Shown in pieces: positions 43,901 to 52,119 of a DNA stretch of 64,000 nucleotides. Source of the stretch: SABY01 sp964593705 (GTDB lineage: Bacteria > Bacteroidota > Bacteroidia > Bacteroidales > 4484-276); assembly GCA_964593705.1 (NCBI GenBank), contig CAZQIV010000010.1, positions 17,450 through 81,449 on the forward strand. Direction: 5' to 3'. Position numbers and translations under genes: made by a program. Position 1 is the stretch's first letter, and every line of letters starts with the position of its first letter. The notes beneath the pieces were generated by a model that was given only the letters and a program-made list of their open reading frames with translations, had not been told where the DNA came from and made no database searches.

Positions 43901-43999
43901 AGATATAGTTTTATGATGGTTGTGGGTGAGGCAGCAAATACTTAGGCCTATTTCCTGATCATCAGCCCATTCTATTTTTGTTTTCATTTTTTTTTGCAT
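40976..43999 (-). CDS. Three-domain glycosyltransferase (GT2-GT2-GT4)
   Basis: About 1007 residues from ATG 43999, which overlaps the preceding stop as TAATG. GT2 domain one (about 20-230; ICCLTHNHHKTI, HDDASTDG, CEGDDYW) is followed by a helical linker. GT2 domain two (about 385-590) has VSIIIPNVNYGKFLPEA, IDGGSDD and SLDADDKI. The C-terminal GT4 domain (about 660-1005) has YLGRFSSEKNPKAV and the GRPNAVLEAMASSVPVIAS motif. One chain could add three successive sugars. It follows a scar of duplicated methyltransferase and TA sequence. Confidence 0.92.
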   Translation of the reverse strand: MQKKMKTKIEWADDQEIGLSICCLTHNHHKTISDAINGFLAQQTNFRIEIFIHDDASTDGAVEILNEYEQKYPDLIHVKYSSENLYSKGMSLYDIYTTRAFPELKGKYIAICEGDDYWTDPLKLQKQIDFLEANSNFTVCFHDAGFIGGNNTDFEEHKKHFAHLLNHRSEFEFVDLLNENFIPNCSVVYRNNVDVYPRDFSKTHFPDWPLHLVFARKGNVKYLPETMAVHRKQEDGVWEGETLTERYQNVYKFYILLMKYAGAKHFPVILQAIDLITKDELKVSFSEALQIGYAMRSEELEPIIREQKLLHDQVFNSNTWKLANDIRIISEKVLPNSATRKRMALLSQKTGEGIFRKLNLLPDATNRFKKYQRKKRIKNLCWPENTPLVSIIIPNVNYGKFLPEAIGSACNQTFKNIEILVIDGGSDDPYTIEVVSKIKHPLVKVYQREKRYMLGSNRNFGIEKAKGKYICSLDADDKIEPSYIEKAVFLLEAFRYDIVYPWVQSFGDSNEIWKTSYADYNTLTSIGNTVAVLAVYRKDVWKTAGKFKDYPIGRGHVSEDWEFWVRAAGHGFRFKNMNESLMRYRVHNSSMSAKSLTPIEEQKRIIIEDNVAFNAPPFVEKRKKASKLNFDVKNPFINLKQKSHKKHLMIALPLMIMGGVDTIFLNIFGFLSQFYEITFFTTLEFSDEFGDNTKAFEKITPRIYHLSRFLNTNEERKKFILYLVEAHAPDLLLIAGSEMTYHSLPKIKKHRPDLKVVDFLFNESGHIKNNRRYSRYIHMNIVENEKIVETLKNTYREKSDKIKLIHNGVNLLKYAIKGNGGNFRQKYNIPQEAFLVAYLGRFSSEKNPKAVLQMAQELKDENIYFLMGGKGPMFDEVLCEIKNKGLHQRILSPGIINTVDALQAADVMVLPSILDGRPNAVLEAMASSVPVIASAVGGLPTIIEHGKNGFLAKPENVDEFINYILKLKNTPGLKQQIGTRALEYAQQVLDDKIMLNTYNHTIEQVLK

Positions 44000-44254
44000 T
44001 ACTTTATTTTTTTGAAGATACACAAATTATTCAACCCCAGTTCAAACTTACGATGCCTGATAAGTTTAAAGCCGGCCTGAGTGAACAAGGGTACTGTTTC
44101 GCGGGGATCGAAGCCATAGTGCTGCTCTAATGACATGGCATCAATAATCCTGATAAAACGTAATACATTAAGAATAATGTCAACCAATGGTGAGGGAACA
44201 GTTACAATAACTTGCTCCTTATGGAATAATATTTCATGGCAAGCTTGTGCGAAA
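43999..44254 (-). pseudogene. Duplicated 3' fragment of the methyltransferase gene
   Basis: The in-frame translation AQACHEILFHKEQVIVTVPS and onward matches the C-terminal third of the intact methyltransferase at 44694, and the DNA is closely similar over 44014-44254 versus 44703-44943 (constant offset 689). The 5' two-thirds, with the SAM-binding motif, is missing. Translation from an internal ATG would give 62 residues. The upstream edge abuts the PIN remnant. Confidence 0.85.
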
Positions 44255-44270
44255 ATACTGTTTTGCGATA

Positions 44271-44449
44271 CTATTTTTTTCCTCGAAGTTCAGTTCTAAA
44301 TTCATCAATATTTACAACGTGTACTTTTGGAAATTCGATTGTTCTTAAAATATTAAAATCTGATAAATCCAATGATACTTTGAAAATGACGATACAGATA
44401 CCAATAATACATTTGTATCTATTACGATGCGTTTTTTTGTTTTACTCAT
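44271..44449 (-). pseudogene. Collapsed PIN-domain toxin gene
   Basis: The reading starts MSKTKKRIVIDTNVLLVSVS, then SFSKYHWIYQIL, the N-terminus of a PIN ribonuclease with its first catalytic Asp. It then shifts frame, and the second frame reads FNILRTIEFPKVHVVNIDE to a TAG at 44271, a typical C-terminus of the same family. The middle (about 75-80 residues with the other acidic residues) is deleted. The ATG overlaps the antitoxin stop by eight bases, the normal operon arrangement. The toxin must be inactive. Confidence 0.8.
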
Positions 44450-44648
44450 CATTTAACCAATTGTCCATATCATCATTTGTTAATTTTTTTTCCATCCAAA
44501 CCCTATTGGCATTTTCAATTGACTTTTTTGCGTAAAATCCGGCTAACTGATTTTTTAATTCGATAAGTTCGGATTTATTCAAGTTTGTTGAATATAATTT
44601 TAAAATCTCTAATTGTAAATTTGATAACGGATTTGCAATAGTATTCAT
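44442..44648 (-). CDS. Antitoxin partner of the PIN toxin
   Basis: 68 residues from ATG 44648: MNTIANPLSNLQLEILKLYS, an internal ELKNQLAGFYAKKSIE helix and the ending TNDDMDNWLNDE. This layout matches small Bacteroidota proteins encoded just before PIN toxins. It appears intact although its toxin is collapsed. A second 5' fragment of the same gene lies at 49119. Confidence 0.75.
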   Translation of the reverse strand: MNTIANPLSNLQLEILKLYSTNLNKSELIELKNQLAGFYAKKSIENANRVWMEKKLTNDDMDNWLNDE

Positions 44649-44693
44649 AAGTTGATTTTTTTTACAATTTAATAAGCCACACAAAACTAAGTT

Positions 44694-45245
44694 TTATTTT
44701 TCAAAAACAAACAAGTTATTCAACCCGAGTTCAAACTTACGATGCCTGATAAGTTTAAAGCCGGCCTGAGTGAACAAGGGTACTGTTTCGCGGGGATCGA
44801 AGCCATAGTGCTGCTCTAATGACATGGCATCTATTATCCTGAAAAACTGCAGTATCGCAAGAATGATGTCAACCAAGGGCGAGGGAACAGTTACAATAAC
44901 TTGCCCCTTATGGACTAATATTTCATGGCAAGCTTGTGCGAAATTCTCCTGGTCGCATTTGGGGATGTGCTCAAAAACCGCGAGCACCGTGATGACATCA
45001 AACTTTTGACCCGCCAGCTTTTCTGTTGGAAAAACACTTTGGATTATCGTAACATTGGCTGGAAGCCCGGATACCGGGTTTTCGGATTGCGGATCAATGC
45101 CTGTACCACTAATTTGTTTTTTGCCGAGAAAAGTAAAAAATTCGCCCCGGTTGCATCCGATGTCAAGCAAAGTACTTTTTTGCAGGATGTGTTTTGCAGC
45201 AGCATTAAACCGCCGGCGCTGTATGTAATTATCGAGCCATTTCAT
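44694..45245 (-). CDS. Class I SAM-dependent methyltransferase
   Basis: 183 residues from ATG 45245. The SAM motif LLDIGCNRGEFFTFLG is followed by GTGIDP, the acidic motif and VFEHIPK, then GQVIVTVPSP. It probably methylates a sugar or the glycan terminus. It overlaps the end of the GT2 gene upstream by 17 bases. Its 3' 240 bases are duplicated at 44014-44254. Confidence 0.87.
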   Translation of the reverse strand: MKWLDNYIQRRRFNAAAKHILQKSTLLDIGCNRGEFFTFLGKKQISGTGIDPQSENPVSGLPANVTIIQSVFPTEKLAGQKFDVITVLAVFEHIPKCDQENFAQACHEILVHKGQVIVTVPSPLVDIILAILQFFRIIDAMSLEQHYGFDPRETVPLFTQAGFKLIRHRKFELGLNNLFVFEK

Positions 45246-46401
45246 CCTTATTTTGTTCTTTCGGTTTGAGATTGAGGATACGAACAAAGAAACTGGCAAA
45301 CATTGTTTGTACGCCCAACGATATTAAAGTAAGTGCAGGAATCAAGAGCCGGAATGTTGAACTTACATCATTTAGCGACCCAAAGTTGACTTGCGCCCAA
45401 TTGCAAAAAAGGATGATAAACAGGATTAATCCGGCCAACAGAAAAATCAGGCCTGCACCAATACCCCTTTCCAGTGTAAAGACTTCGAGAAAACGCAAAT
45501 GTTTTTTACGGGCAGGAAACAAACCCTGGTTAATGGAAAACAGCCGGATAAAAACTGCAAAAAGGAAAAGCTGCCAGGATAGAATAGTTGTAGATCCGGC
45601 AATTGTAAGGGTATGGATATCGAGGCTAAATGTGGTTAAATTCAAGGTGCCGGGAAGCAAAACCAAGAGTGCAGCTATCGAAATAAATAAAAAGAATAAG
45701 GATGGGAAAAAGAACAACCACCGGGGACTATAAATGAGCAAAAACACCAAATGCCGCCAGCCATCTCTCCAGGTATTTAAATGCGGGGCATGGCTCCGGC
45801 CATCGGGATGTAATACAATGGGCACTTCGGCCATTTTATATTCGAGTATTGTAGCCTTCACCACCATTTCGGAGGCAAACTCCATACCGCTTGTAGTTAG
45901 TCCCAACTCCAAAATCCTTTCCCTTGAAAACCCGCGCAAACCACAATGAAAATCTTTGATGGCTGATTTAAAGAAAAGCCTCCCGATAAAAGATAAAACC
46001 GGATTACCAATATACCTGTGAAGAAATGGCATCGCCCCTTTTTCAATACCACCTTTAAACCGGTTGCCCATCACCAGGTCGTGGCCCTCTCTTAGTTTTT
46101 CGACAAACTCCTCCAGGGGATAAAAATCGTAACTGTTATCCGCATCACCCATAATGACATATTTCCCCATAGCGGCATTTATGCCTGCTTTCAATGCCGA
46201 ACCATATCCCTTTTCCAATACTTCAACTACCCTGGCACCGTTGGTTTTAGCAATTTCAACGGAGTCATCAGTACTTCCATTGTCGGCAATTAAAACTTCC
46301 CCATCTATTTTATTTTCGGCAATAAACTTTTTGGCTTTTCCAATGCAGGTAGCCAGTGTTTCGGCCTCGTTTAAACAAGGCATCAGAATGGTAAGTTCCA
46401 T
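45229..46401 (-). CDS. GT2 polyprenyl-phosphate sugar transferase (DPM1-like) with membrane domain
   Basis: 390 residues. The GT2 domain (1-220) has LTILMPCLNEAETL, ADNGSTD and GDADNSYD. Four hydrophobic helices follow (about 225-375). This architecture loads a sugar onto polyprenyl phosphate, as in dolichol-phosphate mannose synthase-like enzymes, supplying the GT-C transferases of the locus. An acidic/basic tail LKPKEQNKDEMAR overlaps the methyltransferase start. Confidence 0.9.
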   Translation of the reverse strand: MELTILMPCLNEAETLATCIGKAKKFIAENKIDGEVLIADNGSTDDSVEIAKTNGARVVEVLEKGYGSALKAGINAAMGKYVIMGDADNSYDFYPLEEFVEKLREGHDLVMGNRFKGGIEKGAMPFLHRYIGNPVLSFIGRLFFKSAIKDFHCGLRGFSRERILELGLTTSGMEFASEMVVKATILEYKMAEVPIVLHPDGRSHAPHLNTWRDGWRHLVFLLIYSPRWLFFFPSLFFLFISIAALLVLLPGTLNLTTFSLDIHTLTIAGSTTILSWQLFLFAVFIRLFSINQGLFPARKKHLRFLEVFTLERGIGAGLIFLLAGLILFIILFCNWAQVNFGSLNDVSSTFRLLIPALTLISLGVQTMFASFFVRILNLKPKEQNKDEMAR

Positions 46402-46500
46402 ATTATTTTGCTTTTGTGTTATGCTTTATATTCTCTCAAAAATCGTAATCGAATATTGACTGTTTCCATTCCGGCGATTTCGTCCACTCTTCCCCGCATT

Positions 46501-48840
46501 TCATATCCCGATTCCACGATTCCCAAATGAAAAAACCAAGAGGTTTTTCTTTTTTAATAGGTCAAAAAGCGTAAAAATAGTAAGAAATTCGAAGAGGAGT
46601 AAGAAAGGATAGGTAACTGATAAATACTGCATATTCATCGCATCCCATTGCGATACTGAAATGAAAGCTATCAGCACTATACGTGAAATAGCAAGCGCCA
46701 GGAAGATACATGACAATAACCAAATATCCATCACCCGATCTGATCTTTTCCGAAAAATAATAAAAACCGTAAGCAGGATAAATGAAAATACAGCAATCAG
46801 GCTAATGGGCGGATTCAAAAAACCATAAGCATTTGAAATGCCTATTAATGAAAAAAACCTGGCCTTAGCGGAAAGCGGCTGATTCACTTTTGTAAATTCC
46901 ACAATACAGGCCCTTTCATTTGTCATATTCTGAAACCAGGTAATATCTGTCGGGTTGCCAGACGAAACCCATGGGGCAGGAGAATATCCCTCGAAAGACA
47001 TGACAAAACCAGTAATTTCCCATAATTTCGTGAGGGTTGGATCGGCAAAGCGACTATCCCAGGAATAACTAAACAATGAGAAATTTTCCTTCTTTTTAAG
47101 TTTTCCGGTATCAAAGGCTTCATCGATTTCACGGGCAACACGTCTGTAAAATTCCTGTGATTTGGGTAAACTTTGATGATAACCGGCCGCTTCGGCAGCA
47201 TATCTGAGTGCCCACATAAAATGCGCCCCGAGAATTTCGTGGGGATCATTCCCGTAGGCTAAAAATCCATTGCCTCCTCCTTCCATATATTCTTCAAGCT
47301 CAGCAAATGCCGGACTCACTTCATAAGCTTTTTTTCGTGCCTCGTAAGTTACCGGCACATTTATAATCCATTTTTCCGATTCAATTTTCGACAGGGATGA
47401 AAAGGCACTTGTAAATGCCTCCGACTTAATTTCATTTCTCACAAATCCGCCGTAAACGGCATAATTTACCGAAGCCAATAAAAGGTTGCCCACGATGAGT
47501 ATGAAGTAAGGTAAAATGGTCATCCTGACAATAGGCCAGCTTTTTGAGATGGTAGAAATCAGGTTTTGACCCAGGCTTGTTGATCGAATTGCCCTGATGC
47601 CTCCAAATATACTAAAAACCGAAAACAGAACCAGAACAGGAATAAACACAAAGCCTTCTTCACGGGTATTTTGCTGCAAAAACAAAGCAATCCCCGCGAG
47701 AACCGACCACTTAAGAAGTGTGCTTAATTCGCAGTTCCTGCGCAAATAAATCCCTGTAAATGCAGCAACAACAACTATTGATATATTGACAAAAAAGGCA
47801 TCCCGTAATATTCTTGTGGTAAAAACATCTGTTGTTGCCGGATTGAATATCAGGATGGCAAACAGCACAATTTTCCAGGTATTTTTGCTTAATACCGGCG
47901 ACAGTGATTTAACCATTAAAAATGATGCAAATCCTAATATGAGGTTCTGAGCCAGGAAAAGTGGTATGCCTGCAAAATTTGTCAAAGCAATAAACATGGG
48001 ATAAACAAATCCTTTTGCCAGTGTAAGGTTATTGTAGTAGCCCAGCCATTTTCCGGAGCCAATCGAATATGCCAGCCTGATAAATAAGGCATCATCATGT
48101 ACAAAATCTGTATATGCCGACATTTGTTGTGCCGAAGCCAACACGAGTTTCAACGAAAAGAGAAGCAGAACTGCAATAGAAAATTTTGACGTGGTAAAAA
48201 CAATGGTTTGTAAAAAGTAATCATGCGGCGATTTGATGGTTTTTCGGATATAGTCAAAAATGAGCCTCCCCTTATACACAACCAATGCTACAATCAGCAG
48301 GTAAAGAAGGATAACAAGAATTTGCCGGTAACTCATTTTGGTATGACTGATCGTAATAAAATTAGTATCCAAACCCTGTTTAAAAAGCAGTTGAACATCA
48401 GGATTGTTAACCTGGCAAAGTAATAGTCGATCATTCTCAAGAGAATTTATTTTTTCCAGATTTGTAAAATCAAAATAATCAGGAATTTCGTGTCCTGAGT
48501 ATGTTTCAGATTGCTCACCAACCTGAATGGTTATTTGTCTGATTTCATAAATTTCCGAATTCGATCCCGGGTCAAATCTTAGTTTTCGAATGTTCGACTC
48601 AGGCAATCTAAAAGTAAGTTCTTCGAAAGCAGTATCACTTTGGCAGGACTTTCCGAGGGAGTGCGCCTCGCTAAAATTGCCATCTGAACTATAAAAAAGC
48701 TGACATTGTTCATCCTGATCACTTTTTAGTTCGATGGTGAAAATGACAGGATGGTAGTAAGTTTGTCCTGCATATCGAAACATGAATGCAAAAAGGACAG
48801 AAACTACAATCACCACAATAAGTTTGAAAAATATTTTCAT
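46501..48840 (-). CDS. Large membrane protein with N-terminal beta domain, GT-C-like
   Basis: 779 residues from ATG 48840. One membrane helix (about 4-24) and a periplasmic beta-rich domain with ESNIRKLRFDPGSNSEIYEI (near 85-105) come first. About ten further helices follow, with TDFVHDDALFIRLAYS in the first large loop, an acidic motif like those of GT-C transferases. The beta domain recurs in the products at 51633 and 54743. Probably a periplasmic sugar transferase using polyprenyl donors; family uncertain. Confidence 0.75.
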   Translation of the reverse strand: MKIFFKLIVVIVVSVLFAFMFRYAGQTYYHPVIFTIELKSDQDEQCQLFYSSDGNFSEAHSLGKSCQSDTAFEELTFRLPESNIRKLRFDPGSNSEIYEIRQITIQVGEQSETYSGHEIPDYFDFTNLEKINSLENDRLLLCQVNNPDVQLLFKQGLDTNFITISHTKMSYRQILVILLYLLIVALVVYKGRLIFDYIRKTIKSPHDYFLQTIVFTTSKFSIAVLLLFSLKLVLASAQQMSAYTDFVHDDALFIRLAYSIGSGKWLGYYNNLTLAKGFVYPMFIALTNFAGIPLFLAQNLILGFASFLMVKSLSPVLSKNTWKIVLFAILIFNPATTDVFTTRILRDAFFVNISIVVVAAFTGIYLRRNCELSTLLKWSVLAGIALFLQQNTREEGFVFIPVLVLFSVFSIFGGIRAIRSTSLGQNLISTISKSWPIVRMTILPYFILIVGNLLLASVNYAVYGGFVRNEIKSEAFTSAFSSLSKIESEKWIINVPVTYEARKKAYEVSPAFAELEEYMEGGGNGFLAYGNDPHEILGAHFMWALRYAAEAAGYHQSLPKSQEFYRRVAREIDEAFDTGKLKKKENFSLFSYSWDSRFADPTLTKLWEITGFVMSFEGYSPAPWVSSGNPTDITWFQNMTNERACIVEFTKVNQPLSAKARFFSLIGISNAYGFLNPPISLIAVFSFILLTVFIIFRKRSDRVMDIWLLSCIFLALAISRIVLIAFISVSQWDAMNMQYLSVTYPFLLLFEFLTIFTLFDLLKKKNLLVFSFGNRGIGI

Positions 48841-48935
48841 TAGGGAAAGATCTTTAAGATTCAATTTGATTTTGATAGCTTGATTTTCAGATTAAGGTTT
48901 TGCTTTAGCATATTTGCTCATAATAGTATTTATGT

Positions 48936-49067
48936 TTATCCCCGAAATTCGATATTGTGAATTATATATTGGCCGGCAATAGCACCGGGATTCTGACCTC
49001 CTTTAAATTCAAGGCGTTCCCATTCTACGGTGTGGCCGTGTATTAATTCGTTGATGGGTAGCCCCAT
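48936..49067 (-). pseudogene. Gene fragment resembling the N-terminus of an AlbA_2-domain protein
   Basis: 43 codons: MGLPINELIHGHTVEWERLE, then FKGGQNPGAIAGQYIIHNIE and FRG-stop. The first half closely resembles the start of AlbA_2-type regulators. The end (YIIHNIEF) instead resembles the last strand of the LRFDPG domain (YIIHSIEV in 51633). It may be a fusion scar or simply a decayed gene. Confidence 0.5.
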
Positions 49068-49118
49068 GCAATATTGCTTTTATTTTAGTTTCAGACCTTA
49101 ATTGTTTGAACATCGGTT

Positions 49119-49193
49119 TTATATTTGCCTTTGCAGTGTCATTTTTAAAATCTCTAATTGTAAATTTGATAATGGAGCTGCAATACCATTCAT
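49119..49193 (-). pseudogene. 5' fragment of a second antitoxin gene
   Basis: The reading MNGIAAPLSNLQLEILKMTL matches the first 17 residues of the antitoxin at 44442 (MNTIANPLSNLQLEILK) and then diverges to a stop. DNA similarity extends upstream through 49271, matching 44601-44727. The 48865-49275 gap otherwise contains only the fragment at 48936. Confidence 0.75.
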
Positions 49194-49275
49194 AAGCTGA
49201 TGTTTTTTCAATTTAGTAAGCTACACAAAACTACATTTTATTTTTTTGAAGACAAACAAGTTATTCAATCCCAAT

Positions 49276-50055
49276 TCAGGAAGCTGATAAATCAGGATCA
49301 ACTTTCCGAAGCTGAAATAATAATAAAGACCCAAAGGGTATTTTCCATTTTTTTGGACTAATAGAAGAAGCTATTCTTTCGGCTATCCTAAAAGAAAATA
49401 CTGCAACATAAGGTGTAAGCATGTGGGTGGTGGTTTTATATTGAAAAGTAAATTTTTTATGAAAGTTAGCAACAATTTTATCGAGCTTAAGGTGTACATT
49501 AAAATAGTTGAAACGGCTAATGTGCTGCTCTTCATATTTTACATCCGAAAAACTATTCAGCATCAGCTCTATAACAGGCCATGCACTGGCATAGTTGGGC
49601 GTTGTGAGAATTAATTTACCTCCCGGTTTGAGTTTTTGGTGGGCAAAATTAAAAAGTGCTTCTATTTCTGACGCTGATAAATGTTCGATTACCTCAATTA
49701 TTGTAATGCAATCATACGTATTATCGGCAATAAATTCAGCCTTGTTGAAGTCCTGATAATGATAAAAATTCCGATAGGAGTTAGCATACTTTTGTGATGC
49801 GTATTTTACCTGGCTCTCAAGTATATCAATTCCAACCTGCTTGCTAAACAAATTTTCAGGTATCATACCCAAAAAAGTTCCGGCAAAACAACCGATGTCA
49901 AGGATGGCACCTCCATCGTTTTTGAATTGATTGATGATTTGTTTAAATTTGAGGTAATGCCAAAAACTACGCATCCCTTTCTTTTTTGAAGCGATTACAT
50001 CGTAATATCCCTGAGGTATGGCCGAATAATCAAAAGATGATTTCTCTTGTTCCAT
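49276..50055 (-). CDS. Class I SAM-dependent methyltransferase
   Basis: 259 residues. The SAM motif is AILDIGCFAGTFLGM, followed by VGIDILESQ, CITIIEVIEHLSASEIEALF and GGKLILTTPNYAS. The YDVIASKKKG start and the length fit methyltransferases of surface glycan loci. It follows the GtrII-like gene after 16 bases. The target is probably a sugar hydroxyl or chain end (inference from context). Confidence 0.88.
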   Translation of the reverse strand: MEQEKSSFDYSAIPQGYYDVIASKKKGMRSFWHYLKFKQIINQFKNDGGAILDIGCFAGTFLGMIPENLFSKQVGIDILESQVKYASQKYANSYRNFYHYQDFNKAEFIADNTYDCITIIEVIEHLSASEIEALFNFAHQKLKPGGKLILTTPNYASAWPVIELMLNSFSDVKYEEQHISRFNYFNVHLKLDKIVANFHKKFTFQYKTTTHMLTPYVAVFSFRIAERIASSISPKKWKIPFGSLLLFQLRKVDPDLSAS

Positions 50056-50071
50056 ATAAATATTAATTGTA

Positions 50072-51640
50072 TTAAAAAGGTGCAGATAATTTTACTACCA
50101 CAATCCCCTCAACTTGTTTTACCGACCCTTTCATTGGCCAAGCCGGCATTTGTAGGATGGCATTGGAAATTTCAGGATGGTTATTACAGTTTTTAATAGC
50201 AAAGTCGTTAACCCCTATGTATCTATACAGTACCTGAATTCGTACGGGGTTGTTGTACATATTTTTGAAATAAGACAATCCAAACAAGCCTGATTTGAAA
50301 TATAAAAGATTTGAATCATAATCAGAACCACCTGCAAAGCAAACAGGAATTTTTCCATTAGATTCAGGCTCAATATCAAGCAAAAAAATGCGCTCAGCAA
50401 TTCTGTTTGCCATATCCCTGTCGGCCTGCATGACAAGCTGTTGGGAGTAAAACAAACGGGTTATTATATATGTATTATTTAATACCAATAAAAACACACC
50501 CGCCAAGATGAACGTTTTTAACCAGGGTTTTGCGTAGTGGTGTGTCAGCATCCAAACAATCCCAACCATTAGTGCCACCGGGAAAAGTGCACGTGGCGGC
50601 AACTGATGTCCCAGAAAAAACATAACTACAAAAGGAGACAGCATCATCAAAACCATCACAATAAACTGAATGGCAAACCAAGGGATATTTTTAGCATTTC
50701 GGTAAATGGATATGATGAAAAGAATAGCCAATAGTGGCGACATTATGGTTGAAAAACCAGATATTCCTGTTGTGCCTTCATCGCCTGTAAAATATGCCTT
50801 AACAATGCTACTAAGAAGCGATAAGGTGGCAAAGATGGATTGCCTGCCCCAGCCAACAAAAATATCAAGATATTCTGACTGGTATTTTTCATCCCCATGT
50901 AGCCAGATATACCTCGAAAACAAATCAAATATTTTATACACAGCGACTGCCAGCACAAATAGCAGCAGGTAATATAAAACAACACGGAGAATTTGTCTGC
51001 CATTAACGTTTCCCTGCAATAAATGTAGCAGCAGTGACAAGAACATTAAGACTAACAAAAATGATATTAAGGCCTGGTAAACCGACAGGGCAAGCACGAA
51101 GAAAAACAGGGGGGCTAGAAAGTAAACGACCTTTATTTTCTTTTTCCAGATATGTTTTTCAAATAGAACGAATGAAATAGCTGTAAACACCATACCCATT
51201 GCATAATACATTCCTGAAGTATTAAATGCAATGTAGTTTGCATGAATAGGATGGGAAATATATAGCATGGCAAAAATAATTTTCGACCCCCGGCTTAATG
51301 GGATACTGCCCGCTACGATTGTTGCCGACAAAGCCAGAGAGATAATAGTAAGAAAAGTGGGATAATACGGCAAAACGGAGTGGGGGTTAATAATGTGATT
51401 GAGCAAGAAAACCCCCCATCGGCCAACCGTTAAATACACCACAGACTCCGAAGCTGAAATAAATGATGAAATGTCTTCATCAATCGACAGTGAGAAGTTG
51501 AATAGCTCATAGCCATAAGCAATCAGCCCAGTGAGAAATGAAATTATTAAGACTTCCCTATTATTGTCAAAAAACGAATAGATAGTTTTTTGAATGGGAT
51601 TATCACTGCCCATCAAATTAGTATTTCTCATTTTAATCAT
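50072..51640 (-). CDS. GtrII-family glucosyltransferase-like membrane protein
   Basis: 522 residues, about ten membrane helices. Near the N-terminus, SLSIDEDISSF and SVVYLTVGRWGVFLLNHII match the D...GRWG pattern of the GtrII (serotype-converting glucosyltransferase) family. The end (about 425-522) is a soluble periplasmic part with CFAGGSDYD. GtrII proteins add side-branch glucose in the periplasm from a polyprenyl-phosphate donor, which the DPM1-like enzyme could make. It overlaps the fragment at 51633 by eight bases. Confidence 0.8.
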   Translation of the reverse strand: MIKMRNTNLMGSDNPIQKTIYSFFDNNREVLIISFLTGLIAYGYELFNFSLSIDEDISSFISASESVVYLTVGRWGVFLLNHIINPHSVLPYYPTFLTIISLALSATIVAGSIPLSRGSKIIFAMLYISHPIHANYIAFNTSGMYYAMGMVFTAISFVLFEKHIWKKKIKVVYFLAPLFFFVLALSVYQALISFLLVLMFLSLLLHLLQGNVNGRQILRVVLYYLLLFVLAVAVYKIFDLFSRYIWLHGDEKYQSEYLDIFVGWGRQSIFATLSLLSSIVKAYFTGDEGTTGISGFSTIMSPLLAILFIISIYRNAKNIPWFAIQFIVMVLMMLSPFVVMFFLGHQLPPRALFPVALMVGIVWMLTHHYAKPWLKTFILAGVFLLVLNNTYIITRLFYSQQLVMQADRDMANRIAERIFLLDIEPESNGKIPVCFAGGSDYDSNLLYFKSGLFGLSYFKNMYNNPVRIQVLYRYIGVNDFAIKNCNNHPEISNAILQMPAWPMKGSVKQVEGIVVVKLSAPF

Positions 51641-51944
51641 GATTAAGCTTTATTTGTTTTCCCACAAGCACTTCTATGGAGTGAATAATGTATTCACCCG
51701 GATAAGTGCCGGGGTCAAAGCGCAATGCTTTGCCATTTATTGATTTTACAGGCAATAAATAGTGTATTTTATTATGACCCTGGTTAGCCTTAATGCGTAT
51801 TGATTTATTTTCAGAATATTGTTTTTCACCTTTGGTTTGATAGAAAACCTGGGAAATACTACTGCGGGGGATTGTAAATTCAATATTAATCACAACAAGT
51901 TTGTCTTGTTGCAAATCTAACTTGGGAAGTATAAGAAAAGGTAC
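51633..51944 (-). pseudogene. 5'-truncated LRFDPG-domain gene
   Basis: About 103 open codons: VPFLILPKLDLQQDKLVVIN then a beta-rich stretch ending INGKALRFDPGTYPGEYIIH. It aligns with the middle of the intact protein at 54743 (PYLILPALSLPKKAKVIKIG, GKLRLDPGNHPGLYVLQ). There is no ATG; the frame is closed by TGA exactly where the 182-bp direct repeat begins. It is the tail of a lost gene copy, perhaps still translated from TTG 51914. Confidence 0.75.
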
Positions 51945-52119
51945 TCAAGCAAAATTTAAAATGCATTGTCGATAATATGAAAGGTAGGTGAATAATAAAG
52001 CCCTAAATTGCAAAATATACATTTATAAATTTTGCCGACTAACTTGGACAAACCAAAACAGGAATACACCCTAAGTTTTACATGATCACCTTGTTTGGTT
52101 TTGGCTTGTCCAAGTTAGG
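51938..52119. repeat. 182-bp direct repeat flanking the O-acetylation cassette, copy 1
   Basis: Matches 56350-56531 at a constant offset of 4412 with 11 differences and no net indel (about 94% identity). It includes the last 14 codons of the AlgJ-like gene. Inside is an imperfect inverted repeat, AACTTGGACAAACCAAAACA (52041-52060) against the complement in 52089-52116. Confidence 0.95.

Noticed and set aside
52041..52116. Terminator formed by the inverted repeat at the AlgJ-like 3' end
   Set aside because: No T tract follows, and one arm is coding; it is better explained as part of the 182-bp repeat.
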